From Rubripirellula sp. (GTDB lineage Bacteria > Planctomycetota > Planctomycetia > Pirellulales > Pirellulaceae): 63,468 bases of DNA. Both the position numbers and the translations under genes were made by a program. Below, piece after piece: positions 27,705 through 35,900 of this stretch (positions are counted from its first letter, which is position 1; every line of letters starts with the position of its first letter). Below the pieces are notes generated by a model, which was not told where the DNA came from, made no database searches, and saw only the letters and a list, made by a program, of their open reading frames with translations. Where the stretch lies: positions 51,294-114,761 of the forward strand of contig JARGNK010000005.1 of NCBI GenBank assembly GCA_029213145.1. The letters run 5' to 3'.

Positions 27705-28811
27705 ATGAATCCGAAGTTAAGAATCCTTTGCGTTTTCGTTCTGGTTGAAGTCTTGTCTGTCGTTGCCGATGCCAAACCGCTCAGAGTTTTTATCTTGGCC
27801 GGTCAGTCGAACATGGATGGGCAGGCACACATTCGAACGATTGACTTTCTTGGTGAGGATAAGGATCCAACCCGTTCTGCTTTGTTGAAGATTTTCAAGC
27901 CGGATGGAAAGACCTTGATGACGCGAGACGATGTTTGGGTCGCCAACAATGCAAACGGCAATCTCCAGCCAGGCTTTGGCGGACGTAGAGATTACAGCAA
28001 GCTTGGAAATAACATCGGACCGGAGTATTCGTTTGGTTATTACCTGGGTGAAGCATTCGATGAGCAGGTGCTACTGATCAAATATGCTCCTGGTGGCCAG
28101 AGCCTGTATGTCAACTTCCGACCTCCAAGTGCGGGCAATACAGGCAACGAAAAATTGGACAATCAGCTGTTGACCCAGGAAGCGGCTGATCAATGGAACG
28201 AGGGGCAGATCGAGCCGGTCGTTGGGCTGCAGTATCGTAAAATGGTGAGATTTGTTCATCAGACGCTTAAGAATCTCAAGGCGAACTTTCCCGACTACGA
28301 TGAGAAAGCTGGATATGAAATCGCTGGCTTTGTTTGGTTTCAGGGTTTTAATGATCTATTCGATGAAACTGGCCGCAAGCAGTACGGCGCCAATCTTGTT
28401 CATCTAATCCATGATGTGCGTGCAGAATTCGATGTGCCGAAGATGCCGGTGGTCGTTGGCGTGATGGGGGTAAACGGCCCGCACAATGAACACAATCCCA
28501 AACAAAAAGACGTGCGAAATGGTCAGCGTTTCATCAACACGTTGCCAGAGTTTCAAGGTAACGCGAAGGCCATCGAGACGGCGCCGCTACTGGACCCAAG
28601 GGTTGTCGCACTGACCGCGGGTAGCTGGCTACCGGAGTATGATCGCGACTTCAAGGTGAATCCCATCACCACCGAGGAGCGGGCGATGCTCAATCGAGCC
28701 ACATCGAATAAAGGGTTTCACTACAGTGGTGAGGGTCGCTTCTTTATCTTGGTCGGGAAGGCTTTTGCCGAGACGATGCAGCAGCTGATTGGGTTGAATG
28801 AACAGAATTAG
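27705..28811 (+). CDS. SASA-type (sialate O-acetylesterase-like) SGNH esterase, exported
   Basis: A 368-residue secreted esterase of the SASA/DUF303 family, which removes acetyl groups from carbohydrates. A signal peptide (ILCVFVLVEVLSVVADAK) precedes block I FILAGQSNMDGQAH with the nucleophilic Ser. Later blocks are IGPEYSFGYYLGE, LIKYAPGGQSLY, GFVWFQGFNDLFDE (oxyanion Asn region) and near the C-terminus KGFHYSGEGRFFILVGKAFAE, where the His would be catalytic. The ATG at 27705 begins the signal. It is 98 bases after the last DUF1501 gene and probably the end of the GntR-controlled locus. Exact substrate is not visible in the sequence. Confidence 0.88.
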   Translation: MNPKLRILCVFVLVEVLSVVADAKPLRVFILAGQSNMDGQAHIRTIDFLGEDKDPTRSALLKIFKPDGKTLMTRDDVWVANNANGNLQPGFGGRRDYSKLGNNIGPEYSFGYYLGEAFDEQVLLIKYAPGGQSLYVNFRPPSAGNTGNEKLDNQLLTQEAADQWNEGQIEPVVGLQYRKMVRFVHQTLKNLKANFPDYDEKAGYEIAGFVWFQGFNDLFDETGRKQYGANLVHLIHDVRAEFDVPKMPVVVGVMGVNGPHNEHNPKQKDVRNGQRFINTLPEFQGNAKAIETAPLLDPRVVALTAGSWLPEYDRDFKVNPITTEERAMLNRATSNKGFHYSGEGRFFILVGKAFAETMQQLIGLNEQN

Positions 28812-29011
28812 GCATGCCAATCACCCAGGGAATTCGCGGCCGAATGCAGAGTAAGCATCGCCCTCCTCTTGTTTGATTTCGCCAGGTTGTCCTCGACGAA
28901 TCTGTTCCAACCGGCAGTGGAGAATGATCACTGAATGGGTGGAAAACGAAAGTCAAAGGTTAGTGAGCGGAATTGCTCACGATTCGCGAAAGTCTGGTTC
29001 TTCAAGCAAGC

Positions 29012-29053
29012 AGAAAAGAAAGAAGCCGCTGATCAGAACCGATCAGCGGCTTC
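29012..29053 (-). terminator. Rho-independent terminator of tRNA-Ala
   Basis: A perfect 13-bp stem (GAAGCCGCTGATC with its complement, 29022-29034 and 29041-29053) with a 6-base loop. On the minus strand it is followed by TTTCTTTTC, so it terminates transcription of the tRNA lying just upstream on that strand. Confidence 0.85.
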
Positions 29054-29064
29054 GTCTTGAAAGG

Positions 29065-29137
<73 letters not shown>

Positions 29138-29151
29138 TTGGAGGTGCCGAT

Positions 29152-29157
29152 TTTATA
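29152..29157 (-). promoter_or_regulatory. Possible -10 box of tRNA-Ala
   Basis: On the minus strand TATAAA stands 14 bases before the tRNA 5' end, a suitable place for a -10 box. No clear -35 was identified. Confidence 0.3.
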
Positions 29158-29397
29158 CAGCACATTAAGAAAGTAGCAGGATACTTTCGGGTGCGTCAAG
29201 GGGCCAGCATTTGATTGGGAAAAGGCCCGCTTTTTGAGTTGTTTGCAATAGATTCGGGGTTAAAAGCCGGACAAGTCTCCAGTCTGATGTGATCTGTCCC
29301 CGCTCACATGCGGCCAGTTGCGAAGCTCGTCGTAAGCTTCCCTCGTCTTTACCAAAGATCTGAGGGTCTGTTGCGATGTGGCTCGGAGGTTGGGCCG

Positions 29398-31338
29398 TTA
29401 CGCCTGCAGTTGCTCGAGGACGGATGCAAAAGGGACTCGCTCACAGACCCCAAAGCTTGCATGTCTGGTCAGGCGGGCGCGAACCATGCCAGGAGAGGAT
29501 AATCCGCAAAGGAATCTTGCTTTGTCGCGAGCCGTTGTAAAGCGATCGGGATACTCCCGTGCGACCTCATCCATCATCTTACGAGCCGAAGAACCAATCG
29601 GTCGATTGGCCAGTTCCTCGATTTCCCAGCGGCCCTCCCCGACACAGTAACTGCAATGGCCGCAGTCGGCATCGAGCGACTCACCAAAGTGCTGAGCGAG
29701 TGTGGCTGATTGGCAATGCTGACCTGTTGCCAGATCCAAGACCTCATCGATTCGATGAACCTCTGACTGTTCTCGCTTTGTCAGCCGGTCGTATAGTTCA
29801 TCCGCAAGGATCTTAGAATCTTCGATGCGGCGCTGCCACCGGTAGCCGTGAACCAGGTCAGAAACTTGTACTTCGATCCAATTTTGTTCACTCATATATT
29901 CGATGGCGCGAACGATTCGTTCTCGTTCGACTCCCAATTTTTGCGCGGCCAAAACCATATTCAAATGGAACCATGTGCGAGATTTGGTCAGTGTTGCTAA
30001 TAGGCCGGCGATGAATTCGCGTCGTTCACCATCAAAGTGATTCAGGATATGTTCCGAGGTGACAAACGGTTTCACCCGATAAGTGTCGTAACGAGGTGAG
30101 GTCGCTTTGAGGTATCCATCAAGTTCCAGATAAGTCAACAAGGTTCGCAAGACCAGCACACGAATATCGGTTTCGTTGGACAACCGGTAATGTGAAATAT
30201 GAAATGGGTCACTCTGTCCCGCTACCACTTCGATCATTCGCGCAACCGCATGTCGCGATGGTGTGTCGCCATAGACAAAGTTTTCGAGCACAATTCGATC
30301 ATTAGGAACCAGCAGCATTTCACAGGTCGACTCTTGGCCATCACGCCCGGCTCGCCCGATTTCTTGAGCGTAAGATTCAAGCGACTTCGGAGGGTTAAAG
30401 TGATACACATAGCGGATGTTGGGTTTGTCGATTCCCATACCGAAAGCGATCGTTGCAACGACCACTGATGAATCAGAGGAGAGGAAATCTTGTTGGATCT
30501 GTTCACGATCTTCCGGCTTCATTCCGGCGTGATAAGCGGTCGCATCGATGCCATCCGCCGACAATTGCTCGGCAATCTCTTCTGCCGTGCGTTGCAAAGT
30601 GACATAGACAAGTGTCGAACCGGCCGGGCGGTCGCGTAATCGTTGCAGCAGCGTTGGGTAGGGGGCATCATCCGTGATGAGTGTGCTGCGAATTCTCAGA
30701 TTCGGTCGATGAAATCGTGTGCGAATCGCATCTTCGGGCGCGATTTGAAATGCGTCCCGAATGTCACTGAGGACCTGTGGCGTGGCGGTAGCGGTCAGCG
30801 CTAAGACACGTTCAACTTCGAGTCGTTTACAGAGTTCGGCTAGTTTCAAGTAATCCGGTCGGAAATTGTGACCCCATTGGCTAATGCAATGAGCTTCATC
30901 GATCGCAAACAGCGAGATCCGGAGTTTCCCCAATGAAGCTAAGAATCGCTCATTAAAAAAACGTTCGGGCGCGACGTAGAGCAGCTTGGTTTCGCCATTG
31001 CGAATACCCGCCATCGTTTCCGAAAAAGCTTGCCCGGTCAGTGTTGAGTCGAGTCTCGCCGCTGCGATGCCACGGTGTTTTAGTGAGTCGCATTGATCTT
31101 TCATCAACGCGATCAATGGCGAAACGACCACCGTGGTGCCCGGCAGCATCTGACTGGGCAATTGGTAACAGAGGCTCTTGCCACCACCGGTTGGAAAGAC
31201 TGCCGCAACGTTTTTCCCAGACAATAAGCGTTCAACAACTGCGTGCTGTCCATCCAAAAAATGATCGAGTCCAAATTGATTCTTCAATACCTCTTTCGGA
31301 TCGCCCAGTACACCTTCCATGGTCGGTGATTTCGCCAT
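29398..31338 (-). CDS. recQ: RecQ-like ATP-dependent DNA helicase
   Basis: A 646-residue superfamily 2 helicase that unwinds DNA in repair and recombination. Visible motifs: FPTGGGKS (Walker A, about residues 49-56), VVSPLIALMKDQ, DEAHCISQWGHNFRPDY (DEAH), LTATATPQV, GIDKPNIRYVYHFNPPKSLESYAQEIGRAGRDG. After the helicase core comes a region of roughly 190 residues that looks winged-helix-like, and only then a Cys set (C...CGHCSYC, about residues 555-580) typical of the RecQ zinc module. No HRDC domain is visible. The ATG at 31338 has AAAGGAG (31346-31352) 7 bases upstream. A LexA-like promoter lies about 300 bases upstream. Identification as RecQ family is sure; strict orthology to recQ is not. 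Confidence 0.9.
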   Translation of the reverse strand: MAKSPTMEGVLGDPKEVLKNQFGLDHFLDGQHAVVERLLSGKNVAAVFPTGGGKSLCYQLPSQMLPGTTVVVSPLIALMKDQCDSLKHRGIAAARLDSTLTGQAFSETMAGIRNGETKLLYVAPERFFNERFLASLGKLRISLFAIDEAHCISQWGHNFRPDYLKLAELCKRLEVERVLALTATATPQVLSDIRDAFQIAPEDAIRTRFHRPNLRIRSTLITDDAPYPTLLQRLRDRPAGSTLVYVTLQRTAEEIAEQLSADGIDATAYHAGMKPEDREQIQQDFLSSDSSVVVATIAFGMGIDKPNIRYVYHFNPPKSLESYAQEIGRAGRDGQESTCEMLLVPNDRIVLENFVYGDTPSRHAVARMIEVVAGQSDPFHISHYRLSNETDIRVLVLRTLLTYLELDGYLKATSPRYDTYRVKPFVTSEHILNHFDGERREFIAGLLATLTKSRTWFHLNMVLAAQKLGVERERIVRAIEYMSEQNWIEVQVSDLVHGYRWQRRIEDSKILADELYDRLTKREQSEVHRIDEVLDLATGQHCQSATLAQHFGESLDADCGHCSYCVGEGRWEIEELANRPIGSSARKMMDEVAREYPDRFTTARDKARFLCGLSSPGMVRARLTRHASFGVCERVPFASVLEQLQA

Positions 31339-31345
31339 CCTTGAA

Positions 31346-31380
31346 CTCCTTTATTTCGTGACCGCTTCAATGAGAGCGGT
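31346..31380 (-). promoter_or_regulatory. Hairpin plus strong Shine-Dalgarno before the helicase gene
   Basis: Reading on the minus strand, ACCGCT and AGCGGT form a perfect 6-bp stem with an 8-base loop (31361-31380), followed by AAAGGAG at the right distance from the ATG. The ribosome site is unusually close to consensus for this window. Confidence 0.5.
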
Positions 31381-31634
31381 TCAGTGAATGCAAGCAACAG
31401 GCGGCTTGCTCCTTTGGATGACTTGTGTTGATCTCTGGGTGCCGCACTCTAGACGCTGTTTGGTGAGCCGTTTACTCGTGACAGGCTTGGTGTGGTTTTC
31501 CGAGCGGATTGCGATGTGATCCTTGTTTCCCCAAGCAGCGATTCTGTTTGAGATTATGGCTGATTGTTTTTAGGTTCCCAAGGAGTTGTTGTCCGCTGCC
31601 GACTTTTCCACCGGTCGATTCAATGAGTGGTTAA

Positions 31635-31663
31635 TACTGTACAGAAATACAGTGCCGTGTCAA
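31635..31663 (-). promoter_or_regulatory. LexA/SOS-box-like promoter facing recQ
   Basis: A 20-base palindrome at 31635-31654 has half-sites TACTGTA and CACTGTA, matching the enterobacterial SOS box CTGT-N8-ACAG core exactly and 16 of 20 positions of the extended consensus. On the minus strand a perfect -35 TTGACA (31658-31663) and a -10-like TACAGT (31636-31641) are 16 bases apart, so the palindrome fills the spacer, as in known LexA-repressed promoters. Transcription would run toward the helicase with a leader of about 290 bases that contains no obvious gene. Confidence 0.6.
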
Positions 31664-31706
31664 GGTGAATGCATTTCGCTGGCACTGGTTTTTCGAAGAT
31701 CGGGTT

Positions 31707-32714
31707 TTACAAAACCTTGGATGGTTTGACGCCGAGCATGCGATCCAAGGAATCGGCGGTTTGATAGATCAGTGCTTCAGGGAAATGCGCGTAGGGGTGA
31801 AAATACTCGAATGTCAGGTAGCCGTCGTAGTTGATCCCATCAAAGGCTTCCAGGACAGCCGGCCAGTTGGTGGTTCCATCGAGTAGCGGTCGAAATGCTT
31901 CAAGTGAATGATCGGTTCCCTTCTTGGTGAATTCTTTGAGGTGGACATTTCTGATGCGTTTGCCCAGGATCGGAATCCAATGTTCGGGGAACTGGTATTC
32001 CATGATGTTGCCGGTATCGAAGTGAACGTTCACGTTCTCGCTTTGAAAGCTGTCAACAAAATCGTTCATTTCCATCGGAGAAAGCAGGAACCCGTTGAAG
32101 AAGATGTTTTCCATGTTCAGCGAGACTTTTAATTTCTCGGCTAAGGGGAGTAGTTTACCAATCGCCTCTTTTGCTCTACGTTCACAAACATCATTGGGAG
32201 TTGGGTCATGATCCTCGCGCCAAGGCATGTGGACGGCACCGGGAACGACGAGCAGATTTTTGGTGCCGAGATCGTGAGCTGCTTGAGTCATTTGAGCAGC
32301 AAGTTCCATTCCACGGGCCCGTTCGGCAGGATCATTGCTGGTCAGTGGATAGGGCCAAAACAGAAACGAACAGACTCCACTGATTTCGATCCCAATCTTG
32401 TCAGCCATCTGCCGGATCTTGGTGAATTCCTTCGTGCCTGAGTTGGGGGACAGATCACTTTCTAAATCGTAGTTCAGTTCGATGCCGTCAAACCCAGCGT
32501 CCTTGGCTGTTTGTAAACACTGCTCCAGCGACATTTTGTCTGGATAGGGAAACGCCCACAGGTTGATGGACTTTTTCATCGCGTACTTTGGCTGTTTCGT
32601 CACAGGCTGATCAGCTGCCGAAGTGGATCGATTGCCGGTGGCGGCCAGAGCGGCACTTCCAAATGCAGCGTAGGTTAAAAGTTCTCGACGGCGAAGAGCT
32701 GATTGTGGTTTCAT
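31707..32714 (-). CDS. Sugar phosphate isomerase/epimerase-like TIM barrel, Tat-exported
   Basis: A 335-residue protein of the xylose isomerase-like TIM-barrel (AP endonuclease 2) superfamily. The leader LRRRELLTYAAFGSAALAATG is Tat-like, so the barrel probably works outside the cytoplasm. Barrel motifs include DAGFDGIELNYD, NLLVVPGAVHMPWRED, LNMENIFFNGFLLSP (metal-binding Glu), NVNVHFDTGNIM (Asp), VHLKEFTKKGTD and GYLTFEYF (Glu), consistent with a divalent metal centre. The ATG at 32714 begins MKPQSALRRREL. The gene follows the large fusion gene by 196 bases on the same strand. Substrate unknown; paralogues are commonly annotated as hydroxypyruvate isomerase-like. Confidence 0.85.
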   Translation of the reverse strand: MKPQSALRRRELLTYAAFGSAALAATGNRSTSAADQPVTKQPKYAMKKSINLWAFPYPDKMSLEQCLQTAKDAGFDGIELNYDLESDLSPNSGTKEFTKIRQMADKIGIEISGVCSFLFWPYPLTSNDPAERARGMELAAQMTQAAHDLGTKNLLVVPGAVHMPWREDHDPTPNDVCERRAKEAIGKLLPLAEKLKVSLNMENIFFNGFLLSPMEMNDFVDSFQSENVNVHFDTGNIMEYQFPEHWIPILGKRIRNVHLKEFTKKGTDHSLEAFRPLLDGTTNWPAVLEAFDGINYDGYLTFEYFHPYAHFPEALIYQTADSLDRMLGVKPSKVL

Positions 32715-32910
32715 GGCAGGCTTCGTGAGGTAGATAGTGAGAAATCAATTGAGTACATACAGCGGCGAACATCTCTTGAGGTTCAGCAGCGCAGAAGCGG
32801 CTGTTCGAATTTTAATGAACAAGCATTGTCTGTGCTGAGAAACGTGAGGCCGCGGTCGATCGGTTTGGAGTCTGGTACAGCGAGTGGTCAAGGAGTTTGT
32901 AAAAAAACGT

Positions 32911-35900
32911 TTACTGATTCTGTAAATATTCAATCAGATCTCGCATGGCCTGTGGTGGCAGGGTGTCCTGGAAACCTTCGGGCATTAACGAAGTGCCAGA
33001 ATTTTTTAGTTCAGTGATCTGATCACGTCGCAGGGTGGTTCGTCTGCCGTCAGCATGAGCAAGCGTGATGCTTTGGCCCGCTTCCTGTTCGATGATGCCC
33101 ATCAGGATTCGATCGTCTTGGGTGCGTACAAGGTAACTTTGATACTGTGGGTCAATCGCTCGGTTAGGGTCCAAGATGGCGGTTAACAAGGTGGTCTCGC
33201 TTCGGTCGGTAAGGTTCTGAAGACTGGCACCGACCGCAGTCGTTTGGTCTTTTGCGACATGGCATACGGCGCAGTGTTGTTGGAACAATTTGGCTCCCCG
33301 CGCTCTGTCACCGCGGTTTCCCATCTGGTCGCGGTAATGATTGATGAGTTCACGTTTTCCGAGTGATTCTTTGGTGGCGACCAGGCGATTTGCTCTCACT
33401 CGCATCGACCGTGATCCAGTTTGCGTTAGCTGCTGTCTCGCAGCGGGTGATAGATCGGCTGCTTGAATGGTTCCCTGCTCCAAGGCGTCCAATAAGATTT
33501 CGATCCAATTTCTTCTCTGCAAGATCTGTCCGACGCATTGACTGCGAACAGCGTCAGACATGGATGCCCACCGATCGACAAAAGCCACACAGGTGCTGGC
33601 GTCACCCAATCGGGATAATCGTTCAATCGCATCTTGTTGTAGAGCTAATGGTGTTTGAGGCGATACCAAGTCTAGCAGCAGTTGTTTTTCCTCTTCTTTC
33701 GAGCCGATTCCGATCCCCAGCAAATTTAGAGCAGCTTTGCGGTGCGATTCGGCGCGGTCGATATCATTGATCCAGCGTTTTGCCTGTTCGTAGAGTGGTT
33801 CCAGTTGCTCACGTAGAGGATGTTGTGACGCAGGATGTTCCTTGAGTGCGTTGGTGAAGCAGGCTGCTAGTTGTAATTGCTGCGGTTCATCAATTTTGGT
33901 TGTCGCAAACAACTTGCCGTAGCGTGTTGCCACGTTGACTCCCCGAGATTCTGCTGTGATTAATAAATTGGTCAGTAGTGCTGCAGGAACTGATGCTAAT
34001 TTGTCGACATGAGTTTCGGAAAATAAATCATCTAGGATGGCTGTTGCATGGAGTCCTGCTGATGAACTGATAGCTTGAACTAACCATCGGTCCATGTTGC
34101 CGTTGCGCACAAGGTTGGCCAACATCTTGGCAGCCTGGGGGGCGTTTGATTGACCGAGTGTGAGTGCAAGCTGCAGTCGGACCTGGGGATTCGTATGGGA
34201 CGCGAGAGGGGGGAGTTGCTGCAAGATTTGCTCGGCAGCAGCCGAATTGAATCGTTTTTCCGCTAGGCGAATCGCCGTGATCAGCACGCCGGGATGATTT
34301 GATTGTAAAGTGGAAATCAATAGCGATTTGTCTAACTCGTTTTTCAAATCTAAAATCGACAACGCATGCACCTGCGCATGCGGAACAGTTGAATCTTTGG
34401 CAAGTGATTTCAACAGTGGCCAAGTGATGGGGTCATCGCGTTCAAGCAGCCACTGCTGAGTGAGATCGCGGGTGGGACCTATCTGTGAACGCAACGCATC
34501 TACAAGTTGATTAGTCGTTGCATCGCCGCGGACGTTCTTGGTAACGGACTGTCCATCGATCTTTGAAACGCGATAGAGTCGCCCTCGATCTGCACCAGCC
34601 CTTAAATCGAGTTGTGCTTGCCATGCGTCGGGGATCCACTCGGGGTGTTCAATTGTTTCGCGGTACATGTCGGCGATGTAGAGATGCCCATCAGGGCCGA
34701 TCAAAACCCGCGCCGGGCGAAACCAAGGATCGGTAGAGGTAAGGAATTCATTCCGTTGTTCGGATGTTGAACGTGCGGCTCGATAGCTTGACCCAGCGGG
34801 AATCAACATGGTCCGATGAACGAGGTTGTGAACTGGTTCGCAAATGAATGCGACGTCATGCTTGCTGTCGACTGCGAATTCGGGGGAACGAGCGACGATT
34901 GCGCTGCAAGCTGATGTAAATCGGTTCGCAGCAAACAGATCATTGAATCTTTCGGTCGCGGCTGTCCTGGGGAATACAGGTGGTGCCACGGGTGGATCAA
35001 ATAATTGCTGGGATCCACCCGATACCTTCAGTGCCTCGTTGCGGCCCAGATAAGCATCGTCGATGGGGAAGTGATACATCGGCCGTGAGTTGTCATTGCC
35101 GAACCACTGGCCCCAATCGTTTCGGCTGCGGATGAATTGGGTCCTACCACTTGTCACCGCGAATCGGCCGGTATCGGGCCAGAGCTGCACGTCATGGCCG
35201 GAGGCGTTGATGACCTCGCCCGTTTTACTGCTGGTGAGCTCGCCTAAGTTGTCTCCGCTGGAGAGGTGCAGCGAGTGATCCAGTCCGTAGCTGAATCCAC
35301 CGATCCGATGTTGGGGATTTGCCAAACGAAAACCGGTGTACAGTTTTTTGACCTCATCGGCTCGATCATCTCCGTCGAGGTCGCGAGCAAAGAGGATGTC
35401 GGGCGCGGAACTGATGAGGACGCCATCTCGCCACGGAAACACACCTGTTGGAAACGACAGATCGTCCAGGTACGTCGTTGCGGTGTCAAATCGACCATCC
35501 TGATTTTGATCCACGAGGACTTTGATTCGTCCACCATTTTCACCTTCGGGATAGTCGCCCATTTCGACAACCCACAAACGGCCACGTTGGTCGAATGCCA
35601 TGTTGATGGGGTCCTCGACTAACGGCTCAGCCGCAATCAACTCGATCCGATAACCATCGGTCAGTTGAAACGTGTCGAGCGATTGTTCAGCGGATATTGG
35701 CTGGCTTCGTCCGCGTGATTTCAGAACCTCATGAATCCGTGAAACCAACAGATCTTCTGTCCCACCAGCCCATGGCCCGGGCAGGCTGTAATAGATGCCG
35801 CTGCGGTCATATTCATAACCACCCTCGAGTCGCATCTTTTCGCTTGGTACGTATCCCAGTACGTCGTTTGCATAAGCGGTGACCCACAAATTCGGGTCAT

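Noticed and set aside
28963..28980. Inverted repeat GTGAGC/GCTCAC resembling a lac-type operator
   Set aside because: The halves are separated by 6 bases, unlike LacI-family operators, and no gene starts nearby; it could be a chance hairpin.
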